64,000 nt of DNA from Dastarcus helophoroides (GCA_028583605.1 CM053330.1:28656598-28720597), one strand, 5' to 3'. Counted from the stretch's first letter, positions 1 through 11,953 are shown. Notes: generated by a model from the sequence alone, not told the origin. Numbers and translations: made by a program.

Positions 1-34
1 TTTGACAAATACAGTGAATTTCTACTAATTCAAT

Positions 35-676
35 TTAGTCTATCTCTAGATTGATCAGATCCTCGTCGTCGTATTCTTTTAAATCTGATATATTCAAATC
101 GTTTAATTTTATATCATCTTCGTCAACTAGTTCCGATGAATTACGATTAATGAGCGCCCCCTGGATGAAAGTCCTTTCCATCAAATTATACAAACTATCG
201 TTGACATCGGTCATATCGCTATGTACCTTTCTAGGCTGTTGTTTTTCGTCATCTTTATCCATTTTAACAACGTTTGTCTGCAGCTGCTCCTTAATCATAC
301 TCAAATCCTTCTCTATTCCGGAATCTGAGAATTTCTGCGCCACGGCGCACTCGAGCAGCGTCGTGAGTGACTTAAGGCAGTTTCTGAGCTCGTTCTCATG
401 GATTCTCTTCTCTTTGTCCTTGCGCACGTACTCGCTGGGCGTAATAGAGAGAATTTGGTCGATCTTATCATACTTTTCGTCGGTCGATGGGGGAATCACC
501 CAACCTAAGTGGGAATTCGTTCGCAAGTCGCCCTGTTTTCTGTACGTCATATAACACGGTTTGTTGTCGTAGTGCCTCCTAGTTGGAGTACGCATCTTCG
601 ACGTGCTACTATGTAAGGAGAATTTACTGTCTTCAGCTTCTGAAATGGAATTAACTGGTTTTATTTCTGTCGACAA
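35..676 (-). CDS. Unrecognised acidic-tailed protein (last exon or intronless ORF)
   Basis: The open frame ends in a TAG/TAA-type stop at 35-37 and stays open upstream to about 721, where an in-frame TAA lies. The codon at 676 is TTG, so it is not a convincing start. The first in-frame ATG is at 595 (reading MRTPTRRHYDNKP), and translation could also enter from an upstream exon through the CAG at about 667. The roughly 213 residues are hydrophilic. They include a basic patch near the N terminus, a GWVIPPSTDEKY segment around residue 60, a predicted helical Leu-rich stretch near residues 95-145, and a C-terminal tail dominated by Asp and Glu. I see no signal peptide, membrane segment or known domain, and I do not recognise the family. 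The long frame is complex and non-repetitive, unlike the surrounding AT repeats, which argues that it is a real gene. Confidence 0.6.
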   Translation of the reverse strand: MSTEIKPVNSISEAEDSKFSLHSSTSKMRTPTRRHYDNKPCYMTYRKQGDLRTNSHLGWVIPPSTDEKYDKIDQILSITPSEYVRKDKEKRIHENELRNCLKSLTTLLECAVAQKFSDSGIEKDLSMIKEQLQTNVVKMDKDDEKQQPRKVHSDMTDVNDSLYNLMERTFIQGALINRNSSELVDEDDIKLNDLNISDLKEYDDEDLINLEID

Positions 677-721
677 TTGCGTTTTATTACAACCGGGGTA
701 ACATGAATTAGGTTTTAAAAG

Positions 722-2726
722 TTACAAAGTCGAACCCGTATAAAGTTAGGGTGGTTTTCCGACGTTTCGTCTCTCGCTGCCGAGGATATGATCAAAAGTT
801 ATCTCCAGCATCCAGTGAAGAAACGACATATGAACGCCACCATTCAACTTTACTCTTTTAGGTTTTGATTTGCGCAACTGCTCTCAAAAAATTTGCTAAT
901 CTTATAGGTTTGTTTTTTCACTAAACATATTAATTTTATCTAAGGGTTTATTCCAACCTGCTTCAGAAACAGTTTCTTACAGTCAGGATTTTGCGTAGTA
1001 ATTCCGGATGGAACGCATTTAAATTACTGCTCAGAATTCTGATTGTAAAAAAAATGACGAGAAGTTAAATAACCAGGCCGATCCAGACCTCTGCACATGT
1101 GTTGATAAGTATTGAACTAGGAATGTCGATCCTTTCTGAAAATAATAAATCTGTTAAAGTAAACCAATCGGTTTTTGATTAAATATTAAGCTGAAAGATC
1201 TGTTTCGGTTTATTTCAAACAAATGTTTAAAGAAAAAAGTCGATGTTTTGACAAATCACTGATAATTATTCCTAAAAATGTTAGACAAGTTCATATTTCG
1301 CCAAAAAAAATCAATATTTCAAAAAAAATTCGAAATGCCTATAAAACAACTTTTTAGGGAAAGTCAAACTTTCAACAAACAAGTTAAAATTTCCAGAAAG
1401 AAGTAGGAAGAGGAAGAAAACCAGAAATTTCAATGAGAAAATTAGAAATTTCTAGAAAACTGTTATTAGAAGAAAACGTAATTGTGCGAATGAAGTCGAA
1501 ATTTAAAGAATATATTGAAATATTTTTTTAGGAAAGTTAACATTTCTAAAGACAAAAACGTTTAGATAAAAACCGAAATGTTAAAGAAACAGTCGTTGAC
1601 ACTTGAAGAAAAAAAATCGCAATTTCTAAATACCTCATAAATATTAAAATTTCTGGAAAAACTCGTATTCGACCGTGATGCTTGAGCATGCGCACCATCT
1701 TTACGTTCAAATGAAATCTCCACGCAAGCCTCGTATGCTTCCAAAGGGCCTACATGGGTCAAGATAGTAGGGAGCTTCAAAATGGGTGGCTATCGCTGTA
1801 GGCTCTTATTGCTTGTTGCTCTTGTGCCTTGGTAAATGTTAACATTTGAATGACGATTCTTCCTTCAATGACATCTATAGCAATTTGAATCGAAATAAAT
1901 TCAAATTAATTTTTTTTTAATTTAAATTTCCGAAAAGAAGTTAAAAAATCGAAAAAAAAAATTAAAAATGTCCATGAAAGGAATCTAAAAAAATTTAGGT
2001 TTCGAGGGAAAAGTCAAATTTTCGAGAAAATAGTTGGTAACTATTGTAGAAAAAAAAAAGAAATGTCCATAAAGCTTTCTGTAGAAATATTCTTAATGTA
2101 AAAACAAAATTTCTCCAAGGAAGTCAATATCTGAAAAAAATTGATATATTTAAAAACAATTATTTTTGGAGGGGGGGGGAAGTCGAAATCTCTAAATAAA
2201 ATAAAACATCTAACAGAATAGCAGACATTTTGAGGAAACCTTTGTAATTTTAGGGACAAAATCATTATTTATTATTTCTATAAAAATCGAAATTTTTGGA
2301 AAAAGTCAAAATGCCCAAAAAATGTTTAAATTTTAAATTTATAGTTAAAATTTCGAACAAAATAAGTTTATAAATAAAATTGGGGTCGATTTTTAAAAAA
2401 ATTTATTGTGTTAAAATTTTAGGAAACGGTAAAAAAACCGTACACTCTTAATCATTAATATCAATGAAATAACAGTTTTAAAATGAAGGCGAAATTTCCA
2501 CAAAAATTTAATTTTGAGTTTGTACCAAACTCTTTTTTTAGAAAACAAAAAATTCGTTTATAAACTTTAAATTTGTAGAAAAAGAGCCCCCACAAGTTTT
2601 TAAAGAACCATTTAAATTTAAAAAAAAATGTTTTCGATAGTTCAAGTTTGCAATAGAAAGTTTATAAAGGATAAAAAAAACTGGAAAGATAGATTTACAA
2701 TTATGTGTTAGAATTCGAATAATGCA
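722..2726. repeat. Degenerate AT-rich intergenic tract
   Basis: There is no convincing coding frame. From about 1200 the sequence is dominated by irregular strings such as TCGAAATTTC and AAAAAAGTC. Two patches look different. One is 735-830, which contains CGACGTTTCGTCTCTCGC and resembles the ends of the Penelope-like foldbacks elsewhere in the window. The other is 1670-1830, a more GC-rich stretch with no frame that I recognise. Confidence 0.5.
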
Positions 2727-3525
2727 GCCAATAAACTGGGAAAAAGGCTAAAATAGATAAACATAATATAGAAGTTAAAATTTAAAAATTCTTTCTGTAT
2801 TCGATTTATGATAACCCAAGGATCATTCACTGCTACTAAGATGAAATCGCTCGACCCTCCTTCACCCCTTAATCTTGAAAACAACCCCCTATAGGGACGT
2901 TTTGCTGAGAAATTCCTAAACCCCTAGGACACCGTTTTGAGTAAAAACACTTAAAATGGGAAATTTTCTTGATTTTTTAACCGGAAAATGAGTTTTTCGG
3001 AAAAGCAAGCCTCGAATTCTTGATCGGTGACCCAAAAACGCCCTGAGACACAATTTCAAAAAAAGGTTTATCATATTGTCTTAAAACCCCCAAGCCCACT
3101 AGGATATTAAAAAATTGTCATGATTTTCCGACTGGAAAATGAGTTTTTCAGAAACACAAATCTCGCATTCTCAATCAGCGACCCCGAAAATCTCTAGGAC
3201 ACAGTTTCGAGTAAAAATTTCACTACATACAAGCAATGAGTTTTCCGAGAAAACCAACCATGGATTTGTGATCAGCGACCCAAATAACCTTCTAGGATGC
3301 ATTTCCGAGATAATTTGCGTTAATTTTTCCAACTTTAGGAATTTCTTTGCGAAACGCTCCATTTGGGGGGTTGTTTTAAAGATTAAGGGATGTAGGAGGG
3401 TCGAGCGACTTCGTCTTAGTAGCAGGAATGGTTATTGTGTCATGAGAAATCTAATGCAGAAAGAATTTTGAAAATCTATCTTAATATAGAATTTTTATCT
3501 ATTTCCCGGCTTATTGCCTGGATTA
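2727..3525. mobile_element. Foldback element A with ~140-bp inverted arms
   Basis: The arms at about 2727-2885 and 3380-3525 are inverted copies. Each contains a CTGCTACTAAGA motif, then TCGCTCGACCCTCCT, then a CCCTTAATCTT block in the same order, read on opposite strands. Between them are three or so diverged direct repeats of about 110 bp, each with a GAGTTTTTC segment, an ATCAGCGACCC segment and a CTAGGA segment. No transposase frame is visible. This is a non-autonomous palindromic element of unknown superfamily; I did not find a clear target duplication. Confidence 0.65.
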
Positions 3526-6500
3526 GAAATGAAAAATCGAAAAAATTGGGTTTTCAAATTTCTACTCGATAATTCGAGAGAAGTGGCGATATTTCAAGAT
3601 TTGGAGCGAAATTAAAAAAAAGAATTTGCGAAAATTTAGAGTTTGCAGTCAGCATTTTAGGAAAAAAGAGAAAATTAAAATCAGGGCTTGGAACCGGAAC
3701 TGAACCGAAAAACTAAAAAAAAAAAGTTATTTTCGCCGGAACGAAAAAAAAAAACATTATTTTCGCCGAAACGAAAAAAAAATATCGGTTTATTTCGGTT
3801 CGTCGAATTTATATGTATATTTAAAATAGTTTTTACTTTATATTTAAGATTGGAATGTTTTTTTGAAATTTCATTTTTTTTAATTTTATACAATTTCATG
3901 CAACTTTCATCTTTATCCCTCATTTCTGATTAGATTAGATTAGAAACTCACAATTTCCACATTTTCTAGAAAATATTAACTTTATTTTCAAAATTTCAAC
4001 CCAAATTACAATTTTAAGTTTTAACCTTAATCTTTTTTCAAGATTTTTAAATTTTTCTTGAAATTTGGACTTTTATATGTAAATTACTCGAAATATTTCT
4101 TTTCTTGTCTTAAAATTTTGAGTTTAAAATAAAAAAAAATTCCTTTGTTGTATCTTTGGAATAAATCAGTAGCGTGTTTCTCATTCAAGCTAGGGAAACT
4201 TGACTTTCCTTACAATTTTTTTGCAAATTCTAGTTTTTCTGGACATTTTTATAGAAACTTTTTAAAAAATTCCAAATTTACTTCTTTCTTTTAATTTTAG
4301 TTTTCTTTTCCTACTTTGATATCTCTATTTTTTGAAGTAATTAGTCAAATTTTCGTTTTTTCGTGAATTGTTTTCCTTCAAATTCCACTTTGAGATTAGT
4401 ATTCCAATTTTTTTTGTGCTGCGGAATTCCTAAATCTTCCAAAAATCCCGCAGTTTCAAATTGAACCTAAAAATTTCAAGTCAAAATTTCGAACTTGATA
4501 TTCCAATTTAAAGCCGGGATCTTTGCATTGGGGTCGAAATTTTTACAATAAACTTGAAATGGTGACATGTTAGAAAATGTATAATTTAAATTTGTAATCA
4601 TTTTGTTTACGTTGAAATAGTAATTTTTATTCTGAAAACTTTGATTTTTTCTCAAGATTTCGACTTTAGCCTCAAAACTGCGATTTGTTTAGAATTTAGA
4701 AGTCAAAATTGTGTGTTTCTTAAATATTAGGTAATTGCTTTCGCTAAACTTCTGGTATAAACTCGAAAGTTCTACCCTTTGCAAGTTCGACCCGTTGCTC
4801 CTTGAACTTTTGTGTCAAAAATCCGTTCTAAAAATGTTAAATTTATTCACAAACTTTTTAGCTACAGCTGAAATTATTTCCAAAATTTCTTCTTTAAAAT
4901 TGAAGTTCGCGTTTATTTTTTTCAGAAAATTTGTCGCTGATCTTAAAATTTCAATTTTTTCATAGAAAATTTAAGTTTAGAAATAATTTTTTGTGGATTT
5001 TTTTACTTTTATTCTTAAAATTTACATTTCCATCAAAAATTTCAAATTTTTGCTTAAAATGTTAGCAGAACTTAAATTTTAAAGGCAAACGTGCTAATTT
5101 GAATTTAGAAAATTTGTTTTAAATATTAATTCAAAATCTCGAAAGAATATCCACATTTCAAGAAAAAAACAACATTTTTGAAATAGTCTAAGTTTTAAGG
5201 AAAAACAAACTAAATTTATGACAAACAATTTTTCAAAATTAATCTCAAAATTTCGAGTCCTGAAAATTTTGAGCTTTCGAGCTAAAAGTCAAATATTCGA
5301 AAGTTCCAACTTTAAACTTATATTTGTTAATTTCTTTTAGCCTAAATCTTAACTCATAATTTCGAGAAAAATGTCTATAATTAAAAAATAAAAGTCAAGA
5401 TGTCAATAAAAAAGGTTAGGAGGTTGCTAGAGAAAGACTAAATTTTGTTTAAAGTCGAAATTTGAGAGAAAAAAAAAATAATAAAAAATACATACAAGTT
5501 TAAATTTACAACTTCAAAAGAAAAAAGTTAACAGCGAAAAATGGTAAATACATGAAAGAGAACTTTTTAGAAAATTTTACTTTTTCTAGAAATTTTGAAG
5601 TTTTCAGCAACATTTCCAGAAAAAAAATCGAATATTTGGGTTTAAAGTCAAGACTTCTAAATTAGGGTAGAAATTTTGAAAATTTTTTTTTAAATAAATT
5701 TGAAGTTCTTTTTTGAAATTGTGACTGTCCCACAAAATTTTAATTCAAAACTGTTTATTTTATAATTTTTGGTCATTTTATTTTTTTATTTTAATTTATT
5801 TTTTTAATTTGATCTTGTTAATAGAAAGTTCTAGAAAACAAAGTCGAAACAGTAAAAAATCAATTATATTAGAAAAAGCGAGTCAAAGTCAAAACATCGA
5901 TAGAGAACCAAAATTATAAGAGAAAAGTCTCTCAAAATTCCGATTTTAATCGCCAAAGTTCCTATATTCTAGAAGTTTTCAACTCTAGGGTATATAATTT
6001 AAGATTTTTATGAAAACTCCGAGTTTAAATTTGAAATATCTAAATCCGAAATTCCGATTTAGTTTTTTATAAAGTCTAGGTTTTTCTTGAAATTTGAACT
6101 TAAAATTGAACTCAAAATTCACAGAAATTTTGAAACTTGAAAAATAGAAAATATTTTCCTTCAATTTCAGGCAAGGTCAGAGTAGTTTTGTGTTGTAATA
6201 TTTAAGAAACAGAGATATCACATTTTCTAATCATGATCAAAAATCAATTTTTAATTCGAAAACCTTTAAATAATCAAAAAATTTGTCACAGGAACTGAAC
6301 GGAAAATAGGAAAAAACCGTTATTTTTGTTGGAACGAAAACCGGAACTGAACCGATATAATTTTTTTGCCGGAACAAAAACCAAAAACCGAAACAATTAA
6401 AATTAAGAAAATATTTGAAATTTTCAAAAAGCAAGTACTTATAAGTTCTATAAAAAATATTCCAGAAACTTCGAAGCAAAAGTCGACATTTTGCAACAAA

Positions 6501-6694
6501 AATCCGTGTCAGTAAATAAAAATAAAAATTTTACGCGTAAAGTCAAAATTTAAAAAAGCTAGAATTTTTGATAAAAAGAGATTGGGTTCGAAATTTTGAA
6601 AATAAAAAGCCAAAATCTTCAGAAAAACTTGAGATCTTGAGTTGGATTTGAGATAAAAGAGTAAAAAGCAAGGATTTTGGCAAAGTATTCGAAA
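3526..6694. repeat. Degenerate AT-rich tract with CCGGAACTGAACC patches
   Basis: About 3.1 kb of irregular repeat without a gene. The T-rich version of the TCGAAATTT theme is on the + strand at about 3930-5100; from there the A-rich version dominates. Two patches, 3686-3795 and 6285-6400, share a GGAACTGAACCG segment with GCCGGAACGAAAA segments. A related patch lies on the opposite strand at 43525-43635, so this is a dispersed repeat family. Confidence 0.5.
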
Positions 6695-7147
6695 GTACAG
6701 GATATACTTCTTCCGGGATTGGACCGTGTCAAAGAACTACTAAAAGTGTTCGACGTTTCGCTCACCATTGTAGAGGGCTTCTTCAGGAACAAAATAAAGA
6801 AACAATAAATGAAAAGAGGAATATGAGGGAATATGCAAAAATGAAAGAATGAAAAGGCCAATTTCAAAACATCAGAGCATGGTAACTCGTATGTCCATCA
6901 TACCAGAGGCGAAACTCTTCTGAATTGAAAATTGGTACAAAGGATAAGAAAGTTTAGACAGAAGAGCCCGGTAACTCAGTATGTCCATTATACCAGAGGT
7001 GAAACTGTTCTGATTTCTGATTTTTGCATATTCCCTCATATTCCTACAATGGTGGGCGAAACGTCGAACACTTTTAGTTCTTTTACAGGGTCCAATCCCG
7101 GAAGAAGTATATCCTGTACTGACTCTGGCCGTGGAAGCCTTCGTTAT
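6695..7147. mobile_element. Foldback element B, copy 1 (Penelope-like terminal repeats)
   Basis: The two arms are inverted copies: CAGGATATACTTCTTCC at 6698 on + and its complement ending near 7116. Between them are the segment GTGTTCGACGTTTCGC and its complement. A 14-bp direct repeat, CAAAGTATTCGAAA, lies immediately outside at 6681-6694 and 7148-7161, and is read as a target-site duplication. The complement of 6755-6786 has the order CTGAAGA, one base, a GC-rich hairpin, GAAAC, which is the signature of a hammerhead ribozyme core. Known biology: Penelope-like retroelement terminal repeats carry such motifs. No ORF is present. Confidence 0.7.
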
Positions 7148-7161
7148 CAAAGTATTCGAAA

Positions 7162-7900
7162 ATTTGAATAAAGTGGATAATTTCTAAAAGTTCGAAAAAA
7201 TAATTGACATCTCGAAATTAATGTTTGAATTTCGAAAAAAAAATCAGATTTAGTTTTCTAGTTTGAACTCGTAATTTATAAATAAATTACAGAAAGAAAT
7301 TTTGAAAAAAAAGCAAAATCTTTCAAAAAACAGGTAGTAAAGACAGACATGTTAAACGCAGAACTTTGTGATAAAAAACTGAAGAGATCGATGTTTCGAT
7401 TTCAAAGAACAAACAAAATTCAACATTTTTACAAGAAGTTAAAATTTTGAATTTGAAATCGAAATAGGAAAAACACAAAAGTTACAAATTTAATGACGAA
7501 ATTAAAAAATCCAAAATTTTGAAAAAATCGATGACATTTGTAAGAAAAATTGAAATTTTGAGTTTACAACCAAAATTTTGGAAAAAGGTATAAAAAATTC
7601 TCGATATTTAAGATTAAATTGGAAAGGTTGATGTTTAAATTCCGGAATAAAAAAATAAAATGAAAGTTTAATGTTTAAATTTAAAAAAAATTGAACTTTT
7701 AACAAAACTCGAAATAATATTAATAATAAAATAAAAATTACAAATTTAAACTCCAATTTCGAAATAAAATTTTCTGGTTATACTATATGTAATGTTAACA
7801 ATATTTCTGTGTAACAAAGGTTTATTTATCATTTTATGTTAGTTTCATAGTATTCGAAAATTAGCAAAAGATTTTTAATATTTACAAGTTCTGTAGGGAC
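7162..7900. repeat. Degenerate AT-rich tract
   Basis: A-rich strings of the TCGAAATTTTGA type on the + strand; no gene is supported. From about 7780 the sequence becomes more complex and non-repetitive. Confidence 0.5.
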
Positions 7901-7921
7901 TATAATTTTATAGTTAACTCT

Positions 7922-8242
7922 TTGCTTAAAATAAATATTTTCGAAATATCATTTAGTCATTTCAATTCACTAAAATGTTACCAACGTATGTGCACTGGTC
8001 TGGATCGACTTGAGACCTCTCGCCGAAACATCGTTTGTTTTACAATGAGGATTCTGCACAACAATTTAAATGAGCTCCAAACGGAGTTACTGAGCAGAAT
8101 CCTGAATCGACCATTTGAGAAACAACGCAAGTCCATAAAAACAGAAACTGAGGTAATTAAACAAAAACTTTCTAGACTTGTATTGTCTTACATTGGGGCT
8201 CCTAATTTTCAAGGCGGGTCACTACAATACTGTACGCTCTAA
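7922..8242 (+). other. Unassigned ORF of 106 codons, possibly a transposon remnant
   Basis: The frame from 7922 to 8242 has a composition more like coding sequence than its surroundings. A central part reads RRNIVCFTMRILHNNLNELQ and a later part is Lys/Glu-rich. I recognise no domain. It lies 0.7 kb upstream of a dead mariner and has no obvious splice partners, so a fragment of another mobile element is as likely as a host exon. The region 8243-8900 between it and the mariner holds nothing else that I can name. Confidence 0.25.
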
Positions 8243-8940
8243 GTATGTGGTTCTTCTGGAATAATAAATCGGGAATACCACAGTAAAAAAGTTCCTTTGG
8301 TCCAAAGAAAGGACTTGTGTGGTTTCTCAATTGTGAAAAAAACTGTATCAGATGCAAAGAAGAGCCCTATTAAAATGAATCCAGACTATGAGTAGCAAAA
8401 TAGGGGAGAACTCGCATTACTCACCCCGTAAGGCTGGTCGGAATTTAAGCCTTACAGCATATCGTGCTAAGACGTTGTCTACCACACTGTTAACTTCCAT
8501 TATTAACAAAAAATGCACAACACAAACTACCGTTGCTATGATTGTTTCCAGTGAATAATTTGGCAGGGAGTACACGTGTATCATTATGCGATGTGCTAAA
8601 ATTTTTGTTAGGTAATGGAAAAAGTCCTCCATATTACAACAATTTTGACTAATGGAAATGTACAATAATTTTTGATATGTGATTCATTTGTCAAAGTTTT
8701 GACGTCTACCTGGAATTGCCCAGGAACAAGCTGATTTTTTTTATTAACCAGAGTGACGTCTACTTCACTTTTAGTTATACATTATCAAGGAATAAGGACC
8801 CGAAGGTTTAAATTTATGAGGTTTAAATAAATAAACTTTGCTTGCGTAAAAGTTAAGCAAGTAACCAAGTATTGCGAGTTGACAGATAGAAAGATTAAAC
8901 GTATTTTGTTGTGCTTGACAATTTTCTATTATTATAAAAA

Positions 8941-9992
8941 ATGGAGCAAAGAATTTGCATTAAATTTTGTATGAAAAATGGAATCAAGTGCTCTAAAACA
9001 CTTGAAATGTTGACAGTGGCATACGGTGAGTCTGCTCTAATTAAAAAATGTTAACAAGTGGTACAAACTATTCAAAGATGGCCGAGAAGAAGCCGACGAC
9101 GAACCTAGCTCTGGACACCCCAGCACATCAACAACAGAAGATATCGTCGAAGCTGTGAAGAAAATTGTTTTTGAAAATCGTCAAATTACCATAAGAGAAC
9201 TGGCTGAGGATGTTGGCATATCAGTCGACTCGTGTCATGCAATTTATTCGGATGTTTTGGGCATGAGACGTGTGTCAGCGAAGTTTGTTCCGAAACTTCT
9301 AAATTTTGATCAGAAGAACAGTCGCATGAGCATCGCTCAGGAGCTCTTGACGTCAGTGATGATCCTTATTTGCTCAAAAGGGTCATAATTGGCGACGAAT
9401 CATGAGTATATGGTTATGACGTTGAAACTAAAGCTCAATCGTCCCAATGGAAGCACCCAGGAGAGCCAAGACCCAAAAAAGCACACCAAGTCCGATCAAA
9501 TGTCAAAGTTTTGCTCACTGTTTTTTTCGACTATCATGGCATAGTGCATCAGGAGTTTTTACCTCAAGGTCGTATGGTCAATAAGGAGTATTACCTTGAA
9601 GTTATACGCCGTTTGCGAGAAACAATACGAAAAAAACGTCCGGAATTGTGGACAAATAATTCATGGCTTTTGCATCACGATAACGCACCTGCTCATTCAT
9701 CGTTGCTTGTGAGAGGTTTTTTGGCTAAAACAACACGATAATGATGCCTGAGCCACCATATTTACCGGATTTGGCCACCTGTGACTTTTTCCTGTTCTCA
9801 AAACTTAAAAGACCTATGAAAGGACGGAGATTTGCAACGATTGATGAAATAAAAACTGCACCGCTAGAGAAGCTCAAGGCTATACCAAAAAATGCTTATG
9901 AGAAGTGATTTGAAGATTGAAAAAAGCACTCGCACAAGTGCATTGTATCTGAGGGGCATTACTTTGAAGGGAACAGTATGTTGAATAAATAA
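8941..9992 (+). pseudogene. mariner (irritans-like) transposase, inactivated
   Basis: Translation across three frames reproduces a mariner transposase. It starts MEQRICIKFCMKNGIKCSK, with the N-terminal helix-turn-helix part running into VKKIVFENRQITIRELAEDV and FVPKLLNFDQK. The three catalytic Asp motifs are all recognisable: GDES near 9395, HHDNAPAHS near 9676, and CDFFLFS near 9781, giving the D,D34D pattern of the family. It is dead. A base is lost in the A-run near 9046, there is a frame change near 9348, a TGA replaces the expected Trp after GDES, and there is another frame change near 9729 (LAKTTR then stops). The 3' end of the element is intact (see the terminal repeat at 10017-10040). 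Confidence 0.9.
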
Positions 9993-10016
9993 AAATTTTT
10001 TCATAAAAATATAGTC

Positions 10017-10040
10017 ACCTTACTTTTTGAACAGACCTCG
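10017..10040. repeat. Right terminal repeat of the mariner
   Basis: The segment TTACTTTTTGAACAGACCTC ends at 10038, followed by G and the TA dinucleotide at 10041-10042 expected at a mariner insertion. It matches the ends of irritans-type mariners. I could not find the matching left terminal repeat between 8690 and 8941, so the left end is deleted or badly diverged. Confidence 0.75.
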
Positions 10041-10127
10041 TACACTACTACACGCACATTTTTTTTCTACACAATATACATGTATAATTTCATATTTATA
10101 TGTATTAATTAATACTGCAATGCAGCA

Positions 10128-10205
10128 GTTGGCAACCTTTTCAAACCCGCGGGCCACCTTCAGAAGAAAAATTTTTAAGCGGGCCGCATAGTTTAAAAAA
10201 GTTCC
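10128..10205. mobile_element. hAT-type element end, remnant
   Basis: The run AGTTGGCAACCTTTTCAAA followed by CCCGCGGGCCACC and GCGGGCCGCATAG resembles the common hAT terminal motif (CAGTGGTTGGCAACC and a GCGGGCCACA segment). Only one end is visible, with no partner end or duplication, so it is a fragment. Confidence 0.45.
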
Positions 10206-11347
10206 TTTTGTCTGTCTGTCAAATAAAATAGTCGCCTAAAAAATGGTTCTGGGTTCTGGCAATACCACAGATCCGTGGCAATACTGACACTTCTAATTTA
10301 AATTCAGTCGCAAAGAAATACAGGTTTTAGGGACCAATCTAGCGCTGGGGACAAGCAGGACTAATGTCTAGGACTTTATTGTATGTAAATCCGGAAATAA
10401 GTCACTCCGAAATCTTCGAAGTTTCGAGTTTAATCCTCAAGTTTTTATTTAATTATTATTATTATTATTTTTTTTTTAATTTATTCTTTCAATTTCCGAT
10501 ATTTTCAAACTTTCGAACTTCGAATTTTTAATTTTTATTTTTTCCCCGAAAATTTCAATTTAAAATGCAAAATTAAAAATGTAATATCATAAAAAATACT
10601 TAACTGAGGTTTTTTATAACACGATTTTCGAATTTTGAGTTTTTTCTCGAAATTTTCACATTGAACCCAAATATTCTCCGCAATAGTTTATTTCCAAATT
10701 TCGCATTCAAACTTAATGTTCGAATCTTTTCGACTGGATTTTTTCTCTAAATTTTAATCTCGAAATATCAACTTTTTTCTTGAAATTTCAACTTTCACTG
10801 GAATTTTCTGAAACTTATACTTAATCTCGCAAGTATTATTTAAATCCCGAAATTTTAACAAACATAAAAAACTGAAGTCTTTAGCTAGAAATCTGGGTTT
10901 ATTTCTAAAATTTTTACATTTCTTTGGCTCTTAGTCATTCTTACTTAAACAAATATCAATATTTCGACTTTAACCTGGACATGTTAACTTTAAACCCGCA
11001 ATTTTGAACATTTTTTTCAACGTTAATTTCCACATTCCAAATTTTGATAAAACATTTCTTTTAGACTTTAAAAGTTTTTTAACTTTTGTCATGCTGTCAT
11101 CAAATTTTAATTGAATGTAAAATAACTTTTAAATCGAAAATTCGAGAAAATTTAATTTTTTTAAATTTTTATTCCAAAGTTTTCAAAAAAAAATCATTTC
11201 GAAAATTTTATTTTAAACTAAAAATTTAGATTTAACATAATATGAAATCTCATAGACTTTCTTCAAAATTTCTATTTTAGTCTGGAATGTTCACCTTTGG
11301 AACACAAACTTTTGAGAAAATATTTTTTTAATTCCATATTAAAATAG
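10206..11347. repeat. Degenerate AT-rich tract, T-rich strand
   Basis: From about 10430 the + strand shows the T-rich version of the repeat theme (TTTCGAATTTT, AAATTTTGACTT strings). No gene is visible. A TTA/ATT microsatellite run sits at about 10448-10470. Confidence 0.5.
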
Positions 11348-11784
11348 TGATGACGAAGGCTTCCGCGGCCAGAGTCAGTACAGGATATACTTCTTCCGGG
11401 ATTGGACCGTGTCAAAGAACTATTAAAAGTGTTCGACGTTTCGCCCACCATCGTAGGGGGCTTCTTCAGAAATAAAGAAAAGAAACAATAAATAAAAAGA
11501 GAAATATAAGGGAATATGCAAAAATTTCTTATCCTTTGTACCAATTTTCAATTCAGGAGAGTTTCGCTTTTGGTATGGTGGACATACTGAGTTACCGTGC
11601 TCTGATGTTTTGAAATTGGCCTTTTCATTCTTTCATTCTTACATATTCCTCTTTTCTTTGTTCCTAAAGAAGCCCCCTACAATGGTGGGCGAAACGTGAA
11701 CACTTTTAGTAGTTCTTTGACAAGGTCCAATCCCGGAAGAAGTATATCCTGTACTGACTCTGGCCGTGAAAGCCTTCGTTATCA
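11348..11784. mobile_element. Foldback element B, copy 2 (both ends present)
   Basis: The most complete copy of this family. The outer ends are GATGACGAAGGCTTCCGCGG at 11349 and its diverged complement ending near 11784, followed inward by CAGAGTCAGTACAGGATATA on both arms. Hammerhead-like cores lie in both arms: on the minus strand in 11438-11469 (CTGAAGA, A, hairpin GCCCCC/GTGGGC, GAAAC) and on the plus strand in 11664-11695 (CTAAAGA, A, hairpin, GAAAC). The middle holds a TGGTATGGTGGACATACTGA segment shared with copies 1 and 3. No ORF. Confidence 0.7.
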
Positions 11785-11789
11785 TATAG

Positions 11790-11953
11790 AAATATTGTCC
11801 CTCGAAACCAAGAAAGATTAAAAAATACAACAAAAGTTGTTCTAACGCGTTTCGACAGTGTCTCTCTGAAGATGACATCTTGGCTATATCGAAACGCGTT
11901 AGAACAACTTTTGTTGTATTTTTTAACTTTCTTGGTTGCAGGAGACAAGATTT
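11790..11953. mobile_element. Foldback element C, copy 1
   Basis: A 164-bp near-perfect palindrome. ACCAAGAAAGATTAAAAAAT on the left is mirrored by ATTTTTTAACTTTCTTGGTT on the right, and both arms contain TTGTTCTAACGCGTTTCGA or its complement. The centre at 11866-11895 reads CTGAAGA, then a weak hairpin, then GAAAC, as in a hammerhead core. A second, longer copy is at 50296-50481. It lies directly beside foldback B copy 2, with only five bases between them. Confidence 0.7.

Noticed and set aside
6872..7171. Overlapping frames on both strands as genes
   Set aside because: They lie in the palindromic foldback B, and the same peptides recur at 11.3-11.9 kb because the element is repeated.
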